Shown in pieces: positions 35,376-44,228 of a DNA stretch of 64,000 nucleotides. The DNA comes from Marinobacter algicola DG893 (GTDB lineage Bacteria; Pseudomonadota; Gammaproteobacteria; Pseudomonadales; Oleiphilaceae): positions 62,001 to 126,000 of the forward strand of contig NZ_ABCP01000009.1 of NCBI RefSeq assembly GCF_000170835.1, written 5' to 3'. Below the pieces are notes generated by a model, which had not been told where the DNA came from, made no database searches, and saw only the letters and a program-made list of their open reading frames with translations. The position numbers were made by a program, and so were the translations under genes. Positions within the stretch are counted from its first letter, which is position 1. Each line of letters begins with the position of its first letter.

Positions 35376-36914
35376 TTAGCCATAAACCAGATTGGGCAGC
35401 CAGGTAACGACGCCCGGAATGAGCACACAGATAAACAAACCGAATGCCTGAATGGCAAGAAATACCAGGGACGACTTGAAGATCGTGCCCATGGTGATGT
35501 CCGGCGGACACACGCCCCGAATATAGAAAAGTGCGTAGCCGAATGGCGGGCTAAGGAACGACATCTGCATGTTCACCAGATAGAGCACGCCAAACCACAA
35601 CACCACATCCTCACCGGGCACGGCCGGGAAACCCAGCAGGCCGGGGAACTCCAGCGCTTCGACAATCGGGATGAAAATGGGCACTGCCAGTAGCAGAATA
35701 CCAACCCAGTCAAGGAACATGCCCAAAACCACCAGCAGCACCATCAACAACAACAGCACGGCATAAGGTGACAGACCAATGCCCAGAATGGTTTCGGTGA
35801 TGAAGTCCTGACCACCCTGCAGGATATAGAACCCGACAAACACCGACGCACCGAACATGATCCATAGCACCATGGCGGATGCCTTGGCAGTGGTTACCGA
35901 CGCATCGCGCAGTGTGGCGACAGAGAACACCTTGTGTTTCATGGCCACCAGGATTGCCCCGAAGGAGCCAATGCCTGCAGCCTCGACCGGAGTGGCGACA
36001 CCGCCGAACAGTAAGCCAAGTACCAGGAAGACCAGCACCAGTGGAGCGATCAGGTCTTTCAGCAGCAGGAGTTTTTCCTTGAGGCCAATCCGCTCTTCCT
36101 CCGGCACTGGCGGCCCGAGCTCCGGATTGATCCACGCGCGGGTACCTACATAAATCACGTACAGGCCAGCCAGAATCAGCCCCGGAATCACCGACCCCAG
36201 ATACAGCTCACCCACCGACTGCTGCGCTACAACCGCATAAAGGATCGCCAGGATGGACGGCGGAATCAGGATGCCCAATGTGCCCCCTGCCATGATCGAG
36301 CCCAACGCAATCTTCTGGTCGTATCCGCGTTTAAGCATCGCCGGTAGCGCAATAATGCCCATGGTCACCACGGCCGCACCAATAACCCCCACCATGGCGG
36401 CCAGAATCGTGGAAGCGAGTATGGTGGCAATGGCCAGGCCGCCCCCCAGGCCACCCATCCACTTGTAGACCACGTTGAACATCTCTTCGATCAGCCCGGC
36501 CCGTTCCAGCATAGAGGCCATGAAGATGAATAGCGGTATCGCTGCCAGGTCCGAGTTGGTCATCATCGGGAAGATCCGGCTGGGGATGATGTTCAGCATC
36601 ATCGAATCACCCACCAGATAGATAAATGCCACGCCCAGGCCACCGGTCACAAAGGCCAGGGGTAACCCCATCATCAACAGCACGGCCAGGGAGCCGAACA
36701 TGATGTAGGTCAGTGGTCCAATCTTCACATCCGACAGCATGCCGGACAGCTTGAACAGGAATTTTTCGTCGCTCCAGGGGTCGTAGAACAGGATATTGAT
36801 CACTTCCACCACTACGACAAAAGCGAGAGCAATCGTGGCGATGATCATCAGCCAGGTGCCGAGCTTGCCGATCAGGGAACCCGTGCCCTGGTTGGTCATG
36901 GTCTCTGTACTCAT
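35376..36914 (-). CDS. TRAP transporter large permease (DctM type)
   Basis: This is a 512-residue, roughly 12-14 helix large subunit of a tripartite ATP-independent periplasmic transporter, the sodium-coupled pump part. Conserved loops include ERAGLIEEMF, AMVGVIGAAVVTMG, GGTLGILIPPSI and VGFYILQGGQDF, plus the C-terminal QMSFLSPPFGYALFYIRG. It is longer than typical DctM (about 430) because of an N-terminal extension with an extra helix. It overlaps the small permease by four bases (ATGA). Its position in the glc operon suggests import of glycolate, lactate or a related hydroxy- or keto-acid. Confidence 0.93.
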   Translation of the reverse strand: MSTETMTNQGTGSLIGKLGTWLMIIATIALAFVVVVEVINILFYDPWSDEKFLFKLSGMLSDVKIGPLTYIMFGSLAVLLMMGLPLAFVTGGLGVAFIYLVGDSMMLNIIPSRIFPMMTNSDLAAIPLFIFMASMLERAGLIEEMFNVVYKWMGGLGGGLAIATILASTILAAMVGVIGAAVVTMGIIALPAMLKRGYDQKIALGSIMAGGTLGILIPPSILAILYAVVAQQSVGELYLGSVIPGLILAGLYVIYVGTRAWINPELGPPVPEEERIGLKEKLLLLKDLIAPLVLVFLVLGLLFGGVATPVEAAGIGSFGAILVAMKHKVFSVATLRDASVTTAKASAMVLWIMFGASVFVGFYILQGGQDFITETILGIGLSPYAVLLLLMVLLVVLGMFLDWVGILLLAVPIFIPIVEALEFPGLLGFPAVPGEDVVLWFGVLYLVNMQMSFLSPPFGYALFYIRGVCPPDITMGTIFKSSLVFLAIQAFGLFICVLIPGVVTWLPNLVYG

Positions 36915-37624
36915 GCGTGTTGCTCCCGGCCAAGTTTAATGAAGATCGTGATGTCCTTGAGCAGTTTGGACAGGCCCGCCAGGAACAGCAGCGTAGACCC
37001 AAGGAGCATGACGCCCTTCACCGGCCAGTACTGAATGCCCCATGTCTCAACGGTTCGTTCGTCCATGGAATAAGAGTTCTCAAGGAAGGTCCAGGAGGTA
37101 ATCATCAACGCAATCGCGAACATGAAGAAGAACATGGAGGTGAAAATATCCATGCCCACGCGGCCCCGGAGTGGCAGGAAGTTGTAAACCACGTCAACCC
37201 GCACATGAGCGCCGTGAAGCAATGCAAACGCACCCGCCATCAGGTACTGCATGCCGAACAACAGAAAACTGGCTTCGTGTACCCAGATGGTGGGCTGATT
37301 GAACAAATAGCGCATCACCACTTCGAAGAAATAGAACACCACCGCGTTCACGGTCCAGAAGGAAATAAAGACACCGGATTTCTCGCTGATCCAGTCCACC
37401 GCCTTGGTAAACCCGTTACTCGCATCGCTGTAATCAACGCTTTTTTTCAGTTCCGCTTCAATCTGTTGAAGCTTCTGGTTGGCCTCGGCATTTTTGTCGA
37501 TGGCTTCGACCCCGCGTTGGGACAACCAACGATCCAGCGCCATCATGATCAGCGGCATGACCGCCAGCCAGCCCCAGTAAAACCAGTGAGGCATTACAAA
37601 GCCGAACGCACTCAGGTCAGACAT
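36911..37624 (-). CDS. TRAP transporter small permease (DctQ type)
   Basis: This is a 237-residue DctQ-type subunit. It is longer than the common 160-190 residues because of an N-terminal hydrophobic segment and a charged linker (RWLSQRGVEAIDKNAEANQKLQQIEAELKK). The core carries four helices, with YLFNQPTIWVHEASFLLFGMQYLMAGAFAL and GAHVRVDVVYNFLPLRGR, the family motif. An AAAGGTGAT site precedes the ATG. It follows the solute-binding gene after 99 bases that contain a strong hairpin. Confidence 0.9.
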   Translation of the reverse strand: MSDLSAFGFVMPHWFYWGWLAVMPLIMMALDRWLSQRGVEAIDKNAEANQKLQQIEAELKKSVDYSDASNGFTKAVDWISEKSGVFISFWTVNAVVFYFFEVVMRYLFNQPTIWVHEASFLLFGMQYLMAGAFALLHGAHVRVDVVYNFLPLRGRVGMDIFTSMFFFMFAIALMITSWTFLENSYSMDERTVETWGIQYWPVKGVMLLGSTLLFLAGLSKLLKDITIFIKLGREQHA

Positions 37625-37648
37625 GTTTTATCACCTTTAATCACAGAG

Positions 37649-37696
37649 CGGGGAAGGCCAGCGAGCGTGCCATCGGCGCACTCCCTGCCTTCCCCG
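37649..37696 (-). promoter_or_regulatory. Stem-loop between dctP and dctQ of the glc operon
   Basis: A perfect 10-bp stem (CGGGGAAGGC / GCCTTCCCCG) has a 28-base loop, starting 27 bases after the solute-binding gene stop. No T-run follows on the minus strand, so it looks like an mRNA-protecting or attenuating structure rather than a terminator. Confidence 0.75.
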
Positions 37697-37723
37697 TGAT
37701 CGGTTTGTTATGGTTATGCAGGC

Positions 37724-38863
37724 TTACATGCCTTTGATGTCTTCCTCGTTGAGGTAGCCAACAGTCTCGTTCATCATGTATTCAAGCTGGATATCCAGAA
37801 TCGCCCTGGCATCCTCGTTCTTGCCGGCCCAGTTGAACCAGATCGGGATGGCAGCCTTCCGGAATTCCCCCAGGTCTTCCTGGCTCAGACGAGTCACCTT
37901 CGAACCATCTGCCTTGAACTTCTTCATCGCTTCAATATTGCGCTTTTGAATAGTCAGGTAGTGCTTCTGGGAGTAGATGCGAACCTCGTCCTCAACCAAC
38001 TGCTGAAGCTCCGGATCCAACGCATTCCAGGCACGCAGGTTGACGGTCAGGTCCATCAGATCCACCGGCTGGTAGATGGACATAACGCCAGGAGGCCCGA
38101 ACATGATGTAGTCGGTCACCTGGGAGAAACCCAGCTCGTAGTTCACGGCAGGGCCGACGTAATCAGCGGCATCAATAGTGCCCTTCTCCAGAGCGGGGAA
38201 AATATCCGAACCGGGCAGGCTCACTGTAGACACACCAAACTGCTGGAATACCTCGGCGACCATGCCGCCAGGCACACGCATTTTCATGCCTTCCATGTCC
38301 GCCAGGCTGTTAACCGGCTTTTTCGAGTGAATGATGTTGGCGTCGTGTTGAATCGGCCCCACGTAAAACAGACCGAACTTCTCGTAGATCTCGCGGGTCT
38401 TTTCCAGCATGCCCATGGAATAGAACATGATGTCCCACTGGTGAGGCTGATCAGGACCGGCTGGGTAGGACGACAGGAAAACGGAGGCCGGAATCTTTCC
38501 GGACCAATATAGGGTGAAGGGATTCATGCCCTGCAGAACGCCATTGCGCACCGCCTCGAAAAGGGCGTTGTTATCCGCGGCAACCGACTTGGCCGGGTAG
38601 GGCTTGATGATCAGCTCGCCGCCGGATTTCTCCTCCATGCTATTAGCCCATTCCTCGAACAGGTCATAGCCTACGGTGCCGGCATCCCATACTGACTGAA
38701 TTTTCCAGGTGGTGGCCGCCTGGGCCTGGCCGGCACCCGCAAGCGCGACACCGCAGAAGGCAGCGGCAAGGGCGACTGACTTCAGGAAACCTCGCCGTGG
38801 GGCAACGTTTCCAGCCTGCGTATCCGGAGCGCTTAACTGCTCGCTGTTCTTGTTGGTATTCAT
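37724..38863 (-). CDS. TRAP transporter solute-binding protein (DctP, TakP-like)
   Basis: This is a 379-residue periplasmic binding protein of a TRAP transporter. The N terminus is a likely Tat signal: APRRGFLKSVALAAAFCGVA, then AGQAQA. The mature part (TTWKIQSVWDAGTVGYDLFEEWANSMEEKSGGEL, and later MKMRVPGGMVAEVFQQFG) resembles TakP-type proteins that bind 2-oxo- or 2-hydroxy-acids. The conserved ligand arginine can be placed in MRVPGG. The ATG at 38863 is preferred over a GTG two codons upstream because GGAGA lies seven bases before it. It is the first gene of the operon, facing the FadR-type regulator. Confidence 0.92.
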   Translation of the reverse strand: MNTNKNSEQLSAPDTQAGNVAPRRGFLKSVALAAAFCGVALAGAGQAQAATTWKIQSVWDAGTVGYDLFEEWANSMEEKSGGELIIKPYPAKSVAADNNALFEAVRNGVLQGMNPFTLYWSGKIPASVFLSSYPAGPDQPHQWDIMFYSMGMLEKTREIYEKFGLFYVGPIQHDANIIHSKKPVNSLADMEGMKMRVPGGMVAEVFQQFGVSTVSLPGSDIFPALEKGTIDAADYVGPAVNYELGFSQVTDYIMFGPPGVMSIYQPVDLMDLTVNLRAWNALDPELQQLVEDEVRIYSQKHYLTIQKRNIEAMKKFKADGSKVTRLSQEDLGEFRKAAIPIWFNWAGKNEDARAILDIQLEYMMNETVGYLNEEDIKGM

Positions 38864-38971
38864 CGACACATCTCCGTTGACATTGTTTTTATCGGGGTCA
38901 GGTCAACACCAGCAACCGCTGGTATTAAATCGATATTCGTAGTCCTGCCGGTTTTAGTCCAGAAGATTGCC

Positions 38972-38988
38972 AACTGGTCAGACCAGTT
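38972..38988. promoter_or_regulatory. FadR/LldR-type operator O1
   Basis: This is the perfect 17-bp palindrome AACTGGTCAGACCAGTT. The TGGTCnGACCA core is that of FadR-subfamily GntR regulators. It lies about 110 bases upstream of the TRAP-glc operon start. Confidence 0.82.
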
Positions 38989-39032
38989 TTGTAAATGTCC
39001 GATAGACGAAAACGCTGTAATGAGCCATATTT

Positions 39033-39039
39033 ACTGGTC
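39033..39039 (+). promoter_or_regulatory. Operator half-site between O1 and O2
   Basis: ACTGGTC repeats one half of the flanking operators, but the second half is degraded (CCGAAAGG). It lies between O1 and O2, with its centre about 60 and 45 bases from theirs. Confidence 0.4.
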
Positions 39040-39076
39040 CCGAAAGGGATTCTTTAATTCAAGGCACGATAAAAAC

Positions 39077-39093
39077 AACTGGTCCGACCAGTG
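39077..39093. promoter_or_regulatory. FadR/LldR-type operator O2
   Basis: AACTGGTCCGACCAGTG is the same operator with one mismatch. It lies 20 bases before the regulator start codon, where binding would block the regulator's own expression. Its centre is 105 bases from that of O1. Confidence 0.8.
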
Positions 39094-39112
39094 GCTCCTG
39101 GCAGGAAACATC

Positions 39113-39871
39113 ATGGCAATCGCACAGGAAATTTCCTATCGACTCGAACGGCTCATTCTCGACGGCGGACTGGCGCCGGAACAGAAAATGCCGTCGGAAC
39201 GGCAACTGGCTACCCGGCTGGGCGTGTCACGCGCCATCATCCGCGAAGCCCTGCACGAGTTGCAGGGGCGGGGCGTGATCGAGACCCGGCATGGCAAGGG
39301 ATCGTTTGTGGCCCGAATCGTGCCCGGCAGCGAGGAGGACGGTGAGGACAGCCCGTTGTTGCAGATGTTTACCGGCCACCCGCGAACCCTGTATGACCTG
39401 CTCGAAGTACGGGAACAGCTGGAAGGCCAGGCCGCCTACCTGGCGGCACAACGAGCCACCGCACTGGATCTCCATCGCATCACCAAAGCCTATTCCGCAC
39501 TCGAACAGACCGACCCACTCAGCAACGCCCGGCCAGACCACAGTTTCCATCAGGCCATCGTGGAAGCGTCCCACAACCCGGTACTGGTGCATGTTCTGAA
39601 TGGGTTAAAAAACCTCATGTTGTTGACGGTGGAAGCCTCCGTGGCCAACCTGAACCCGCGTGAGGAAATGCGCAACAAGATCTCCCGACAGCACAAGCGA
39701 ATCTATCAGGCGGTGATGGCGGGAAAGCCCGAGGCAGCAAAGCGTATCGCCATGACCCATGTGCGCTTTGTCAGTGATGCCATGCGTACGATCGAGCAAC
39801 AGGGAACGGCCATTATCCGCGTCTCCCTGCACGCATCGGCAACATCGGAAAAACCACCGCAACGGGTATAA
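39113..39871 (+). CDS. FadR-subfamily GntR regulator (GlcC/LldR-like)
   Basis: This is a 252-residue GntR-family regulator with an N-terminal winged helix (about residues 5-72, MPSERQLATRLGVSRAIIREALHELQGRGVIETRHGKGSFV) and a C-terminal FCD ligand-binding domain (about 95-225). The latter has metal-site histidines in DHSFHQAIVEASHN and RQHKRIYQAVM. It is divergent from the TRAP-glc operon with matching operators in the gap, so it should control that operon in response to glycolate or lactate. The frame is open to 39020. The ATG at 39113 has an AGGAAA site. Confidence 0.88.
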   Translation: MAIAQEISYRLERLILDGGLAPEQKMPSERQLATRLGVSRAIIREALHELQGRGVIETRHGKGSFVARIVPGSEEDGEDSPLLQMFTGHPRTLYDLLEVREQLEGQAAYLAAQRATALDLHRITKAYSALEQTDPLSNARPDHSFHQAIVEASHNPVLVHVLNGLKNLMLLTVEASVANLNPREEMRNKISRQHKRIYQAVMAGKPEAAKRIAMTHVRFVSDAMRTIEQQGTAIIRVSLHASATSEKPPQRV

Positions 39872-40024
39872 ACGGCAAAAAGCTTGCATCAAACGTTCAA
39901 TAATCCACAATTAATACGCGGCATGCATGGTGAAAAACGGCAAAACCCCGCTTTAGGGGGATTGATTTCCGCATCCACAGCCCGTAAAACTTGCGCCTTT
40001 GTTATATAGCCTCGGGAGCCACCT

Positions 40025-40795
40025 ATGGCGGATTCAGCGCCTCTGATCTGCAAGGACATCCATAAAACCTTTGATCAACTGGAAGTCCTCAAGGGCATTT
40101 CACTGGAAACAAAGAAGGGGGATGTCGTTTCCCTGATCGGCAGCTCCGGCTCCGGTAAAAGCACATTTCTGCGCTGCATCAACATGCTCGAAACGCCCAC
40201 CTCCGGCGACATTATCGTGCACGGCGACCCGATTCGGTTCACCACCAACCGTAAAGGCGAGCGCATTCCGGCGGACAACAAGCAGGTAGAACTGATTCGC
40301 GCCCGGCTTTCCATGGTCTTTCAAAGCTTCAATCTCTGGTCTCACATGACCGTTCTGGAAAACATCATTGAAGCTCCCATTCACGTGCTCAAGGTGCCCA
40401 GGAAAGAAGCCATTGAAAGGGCCGAAGCCTACCTTGAGAAAGTCGGCATCTACGAGCGCAAGGACTACTACCCGGCCCAGATGTCGGGCGGGCAGCAGCA
40501 GCGGGCAGCCATTGCCCGTGCCCTGGCCATGGAGCCGGAAGTGATGCTGTTCGACGAACCCACCTCCGCTCTTGATCCCGAGCTCGTCGGTGAAGTGTTG
40601 AAGGTTATGCAGAACCTCGCGGAAGAAGGCAGAACCATGATCGTGGTGACCCACGAGATGTCGTTTGCGCGGGATGTGTCATCCCAGGTCCTGTTTTTGC
40701 ATCAGGGCGTGATCGAGGAGCAAGGCACACCGGACAAGGTCTTCGACAATCCGGACTCAGAACGAATGAAGCAGTTTCTGGCTCCCAAGTTCTGA
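40025..40795 (+). CDS. Basic amino acid ABC transporter ATPase (AotP/HisP-like)
   Basis: This is a 256-residue ABC ATPase of the polar amino acid class. It has Walker [11 protein letters not shown]-loop [17 protein letters not shown], the signature [15 protein letters not shown], Walker [15 protein letters not shown] and the H-loop [11 protein letters not shown]. The [21 protein letters not shown] insert is typical of HisP/AotP-type ATPases. It heads a transporter gene set followed by a binding protein, two permeases and astE, so arginine or ornithine is the likely substrate. A GGAG site precedes the ATG. Confidence 0.9.
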   Translation: MADSAPLICKDIHKTFDQLEVLKGISLETKKGDVVSLIGSSGSGKSTFLRCINMLETPTSGDIIVHGDPIRFTTNRKGERIPADNKQVELIRARLSMVFQSFNLWSHMTVLENIIEAPIHVLKVPRKEAIERAEAYLEKVGIYERKDYYPAQMSGGQQQRAAIARALAMEPEVMLFDEPTSALDPELVGEVLKVMQNLAEEGRTMIVVTHEMSFARDVSSQVLFLHQGVIEEQGTPDKVFDNPDSERMKQFLAPKF

Positions 40796-40829
40796 CGTGC
40801 AGTGCTATCTTGAAACCATGTTTCCTTAT

Positions 40830-40849
40830 CGGGGCATATATCCGCCCCG
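40830..40849 (+). promoter_or_regulatory. Short hairpin between the ATPase and binding-protein genes
   Basis: A 6-bp GC stem (CGGGGC / GCCCCG) has an 8-base AT-rich loop in the 137-base gap. No T-run follows. It may modulate read-through into the binding-protein gene, which could also have its own promoter in this gap. Confidence 0.45.
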
Positions 40850-40932
40850 GAAGAAAACGCCAAAACCAGCAAAATAAGGCAAATCATTGCCGATAATAAT
40901 GCCCACAAGGCTGACTACTGGAGAAGTGACTC

Positions 40933-41685
40933 ATGAGAAAACTGATTGTTGCAGCAAGCGTCGCCCTGACCATGATGGCCGGCGTTGCCCACGCCCAGGA
41001 ACGAAACCTTCGCATCGCCTTCGACGTGCCCTACGAGCCGTTCGAATACAAGGATGAAAACGGCGAGCTGACCGGTTTCGAAGTTGAACTGGCCGAAGCC
41101 ATGTGTGAAGAGATGAACGCCAACTGCGAATTCGTCATCCAGGCATGGGACGGCATGATTCCGGGCCTGCTGGCGCGCAAGTTCGACCTGATCATGTCCT
41201 CCATGTCCATTACGCCCGAGCGTGCTGAGCGTGTACTGTTCTCCGAGCCGTACTACAACACTCCGGGTGGCTGGTTCGGCCCCGAGAGCTTCAACACCGA
41301 CGTCACTGACATGGCAGCCATGGAAGGAATGACCGTTGGCGTACAGCGTGGCACCACCATGGACACCTTTGTGACCGAAGAAATGGGGGGTGTTGTGACC
41401 ATCAAGCGCTACACCACCGCTGACGATATGGTCCTTGATCTGGAAGGCCAGCGCCTGGACGTGGTCTTTGTAGACTACCCGGTTGGCGAGCAGACCGTGC
41501 TAAGCAAGGACGGCTTCAAGGAAGTGGGCGAACCGGTCAAGCTCGGCCAGGGCGTGGGCGTTGCCATGCGCAAGCGTGACGAGGAGCTGGCGCAGGAAGT
41601 GAACGAGGCGCTTGCCACCCTGAAGGAAGATGGTACCTACAACACCATCATGGATAAGTACTTCGCTTACGACATCAAGATGTAA
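40933..41685 (+). CDS. Basic amino acid ABC transporter binding protein (AotJ/ArgT-like)
   Basis: This is a 250-residue periplasmic solute-binding protein of family 3. It has a signal peptide (residues 1-21, MMAGVAHA) and the typical ligand pocket segments LRIAFDVPYEPFEYKDENGELTGFEVELAEAM, WDGMIPGLLARKFDLIMSSMSITPER and VGVQRGTTMD. It probably binds arginine or ornithine, inferred from the neighbouring AotP-like ATPase and astE. A GGAG site lies before the start. A strong stem-loop follows eight bases after the stop. Confidence 0.88.
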   Translation: MRKLIVAASVALTMMAGVAHAQERNLRIAFDVPYEPFEYKDENGELTGFEVELAEAMCEEMNANCEFVIQAWDGMIPGLLARKFDLIMSSMSITPERAERVLFSEPYYNTPGGWFGPESFNTDVTDMAAMEGMTVGVQRGTTMDTFVTEEMGGVVTIKRYTTADDMVLDLEGQRLDVVFVDYPVGEQTVLSKDGFKEVGEPVKLGQGVGVAMRKRDEELAQEVNEALATLKEDGTYNTIMDKYFAYDIKM

Positions 41686-41693
41686 AACTGGCC

Positions 41694-41720
41694 CGGGGGC
41701 AGCGTTTGTTGCTGCCCCCG
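41694..41720 (+). promoter_or_regulatory. Stem-loop between binding-protein and permease genes
   Basis: A perfect 10-bp stem (CGGGGGCAGC / GCTGCCCCCG) has a 7-base loop, 8 bases after the binding-protein stop. No T-run follows, and the first permease starts 16 bases later. It resembles 3'-protecting structures after abundant binding-protein messages. Confidence 0.8.
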
Positions 41721-41736
41721 CTTACCGGATGTACCC

Positions 41737-42441
41737 ATGATTGACTTGAAAGGCTACGGCCCGGCCCTGCTGGATGGGGCTGTGGTCACTATCGAACTGG
41801 CCTTCTTTTCCCTTGCTCTCGCGCTGGTTCTGGGGCTGATTGGCGCCTCCGCCAAGCTGTCCAAAAGCCGGGTAGCTATTGGGATTGCGACCACCTATAC
41901 CACCCTGATCCGTGGCGTACCGGATCTGGTCATGATGCTGCTATTTTATTACGGCGGCCAGGTCGCGGTTAATAACCTGTCGGATTACCTCTACGACGCC
42001 TACGACATAGACTTCTTCTTTCAGTTTGACCCCTTTATCTCGGGCGTCATCACCATTGGTCTGATCTTCGGCGCCTATATGGCGGAGACTTTCCGTGGTG
42101 CCTTTCTTGCCGTGGAAAGCGGCCAGATTGAAGCCGCCCGCGCCTATGGCTTCAGCCGCTGGCGCACCTTTCACCGGATCATTTTGCCGCAGATGCTGCG
42201 CCATGCCCTGCCCGGCATTGGCAATAACTGGCAAGTACTGCTCAAGACCACCGCACTGGTTTCCATCATCGGCTTGACCGATATGGTGCGCGTCGCTGAA
42301 GAAGCCGCCAAGGCCGAACGCATGCCGTTCCATTTCTTTATTCCGGTGGCGTTTGTCTACCTCAGCCTGACAGCCGGTTCCGAGCTGTTTATCAAGTGGC
42401 TCAACAAGCGCGCCAATATTGGCGTGGTACAGGGGAGCTGA
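41737..42441 (+). CDS. Amino acid ABC transporter permease (AotQ/HisQ-like)
   Basis: This is a 234-residue inner-membrane permease of the His/Glu/Gln/Arg class with about five helices. It has TLIRGVPDLVMMLLFYYGGQ and the EAA cytoplasmic loop EAARAYGFSRWRTFHRIILPQMLRHALPGIGNNWQ that contacts the ATPase. It follows the binding-protein gene and precedes the second permease with a 3-base gap. Confidence 0.9.
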   Translation: MIDLKGYGPALLDGAVVTIELAFFSLALALVLGLIGASAKLSKSRVAIGIATTYTTLIRGVPDLVMMLLFYYGGQVAVNNLSDYLYDAYDIDFFFQFDPFISGVITIGLIFGAYMAETFRGAFLAVESGQIEAARAYGFSRWRTFHRIILPQMLRHALPGIGNNWQVLLKTTALVSIIGLTDMVRVAEEAAKAERMPFHFFIPVAFVYLSLTAGSELFIKWLNKRANIGVVQGS

Positions 42442-42444
42442 ACC

Positions 42445-43167
42445 ATGCCTGAATTTCTTGCTGAACTACTGAATCAGAACGATATCTTCACTGGCCCCAC
42501 GATCATGGAATACTGGGGCGGGCTGGTCACCACCGTTCAACTGGTGTTTCTGTCACTGATCCTGGGCCTGCTGGTTGCCGTTCCCCTGGCGATCATGCGC
42601 ACGTCCAAGAACCCACTGATCAACGGCCCTGTCTGGTTCTATACCTATATTTTCCGGGGCACACCCTTGTTGATCCAGCTGTACATCATTTACTACGGCC
42701 TGGCCCAGATAGAGGGCATCCAGCAAACCTTCTGGTGGGACATCTTCCGCGAGGCCTTCTACCCGGCCCTGCTAGCCTTCACCCTGAACACCGCGGCCTA
42801 CACCACGGAGATCATCCGGGGGGCCATTGTGGCCACACCCAGTGGGGAGATTGAGGCGGCAAAGGCCTATGGCATGAGCTGGGCACTGCGGATGCGCCGG
42901 ATTATCCTGCCGAGCGCGGCGAGGCGGGGCGTGCAGGCGTATTCCAATGAAGTTATATTCATGCTTCACGCCAGTGCCATTGCCAGCGTGGTGACCCTGG
43001 TGGACCTGACCGGCGCGGCGCGGAACATTTATTCCCGATTCTATGCTCCCTTTGATGCGTTTATCTTTGTGGCGCTGCTCTACATGGCTTTGACATTCAT
43101 GTTGGTGTTTGCCTTCCGCAAGCTGGAAAACTATCTGCTGCAGCATCAACGGCCCGTGAATAGCTGA
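42445..43167 (+). CDS. Amino acid ABC transporter permease (AotM/HisM-like)
   Basis: This is the second permease, 240 residues, paired with the preceding one to form the membrane channel. It carries YTYIFRGTPLLIQLYIIYYGLAQ and the EAA loop EAAKAYGMSWALRMRRIILPSAARRGVQAYSNE. It is followed after 39 bases by astE, which links the transporter to arginine catabolism. Confidence 0.9.
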   Translation: MPEFLAELLNQNDIFTGPTIMEYWGGLVTTVQLVFLSLILGLLVAVPLAIMRTSKNPLINGPVWFYTYIFRGTPLLIQLYIIYYGLAQIEGIQQTFWWDIFREAFYPALLAFTLNTAAYTTEIIRGAIVATPSGEIEAAKAYGMSWALRMRRIILPSAARRGVQAYSNEVIFMLHASAIASVVTLVDLTGAARNIYSRFYAPFDAFIFVALLYMALTFMLVFAFRKLENYLLQHQRPVNS

Positions 43168-43206
43168 TAAATCCCATGGTGCAAGGAAGTCCGGAGTGCA
43201 GGTGAA

Positions 43207-44226
43207 ATGATTTTCGGCCCTGGCCTTGATTGGCTTTCTCATACGCTCGCACGAACTGAGCACGCAACGTCCGAAAAGATAGTTGTTCTGGACGACGGCA
43301 CCGGGTTGCAGCTGCAGGACTCAGGGCTACTCTACCTGGAACCCCCTGCTGGTCGTACCAACCCCAATAACGAATCGCTGATTGTTTCCGCGGGCATCCA
43401 TGGCAATGAAACCGCACCCATCGAGGTGCTGAATCATCTGCTCAATGAGCTGATCGACGGCCAATGGCAACTGGCCTGCCCGGCACTGTTGATTCTCGGC
43501 AATCCAAAGGCGATGGATGCTGGCCGGCGCTTTATTGACGTGAACCTCAACCGCCTGTTCGGTGGCGCCCATCGTAAACCGGAATACCAGAATTTTCCCG
43601 AAGCGGAACGAGCCCGGCTGCTGGAGGACGCCTGCAGGGCTTTCGCCACCAAGCACTCAGCCAATGTGTGCCACTACGATCTGCACACCGCCATTCGCCC
43701 GTCATTGCGGGAGAAGTTCGCACTCTATCCGTTTGTGGAGGGACGGGACGTTCCGGATGGACAGGTTGATTTCCTGCTGGAAGCAGAGGTGGAAACCCTG
43801 CTATTGCAGCACCGCGAAGGCACCACCTTTGCCTCGTTTTCCTCGTCCGAACTGGGCGCCGAGAGCTTCACTGTGGAACTTGGCAAGGTTCGGCCTTTCG
43901 GGCAGAACGACCTCAGCCGCTTCACGGGCATTGCCAATGCCCTGCGGCGACGACTGAAAGGCGAGGAGCCGCCAAAAAGGGACAAGGGAGCAGCACTGAT
44001 AACGGTGTTTGAAGTCGTGCACGAAATCCTGAACACCGGCGACGGCTTCCAATTCCACGTGCCAGACGACGTCGCCAACTTCACCATGTACGACCCGGGC
44101 ACAGTCATCTGGGAAGACAGCAACACCCGCTACACCGTAGGCGACACACCCGAAGGCATTGTGTTCCCGAACCGCGACGTACCCGTTGGCCAGCGGGTAG
44201 GCCTGATGATCAGGCCCACCCGCTAG
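43207..44226 (+). CDS. astE: AstE, succinylglutamate desuccinylase
   Basis: This is AstE, 339 residues, the zinc enzyme for the last step of the arginine succinyltransferase pathway: succinylglutamate to succinate and glutamate. Zinc ligands H65 and E68 lie in SAGIHGNETAP, H160 in HYDLHTAIRPS, and the catalytic E224 in FTVELGKVRPFG. In Pseudomonas aeruginosa the aot transport operon also carries an AstE-like gene. Here no other AstE is present, so this is likely the functional enzyme. It ends two bases from the convergent RND gene with no terminator between. Confidence 0.93.
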   Translation: MIFGPGLDWLSHTLARTEHATSEKIVVLDDGTGLQLQDSGLLYLEPPAGRTNPNNESLIVSAGIHGNETAPIEVLNHLLNELIDGQWQLACPALLILGNPKAMDAGRRFIDVNLNRLFGGAHRKPEYQNFPEAERARLLEDACRAFATKHSANVCHYDLHTAIRPSLREKFALYPFVEGRDVPDGQVDFLLEAEVETLLLQHREGTTFASFSSSELGAESFTVELGKVRPFGQNDLSRFTGIANALRRRLKGEEPPKRDKGAALITVFEVVHEILNTGDGFQFHVPDDVANFTMYDPGTVIWEDSNTRYTVGDTPEGIVFPNRDVPVGQRVGLMIRPTR

Positions 44227-44228
44227 CG

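Noticed and set aside
40830..40849. Hairpin after the ABC ATPase gene as a terminator
   Set aside because: The stem is only six pairs and no T-run follows, so it is listed only as a weak regulatory structure.
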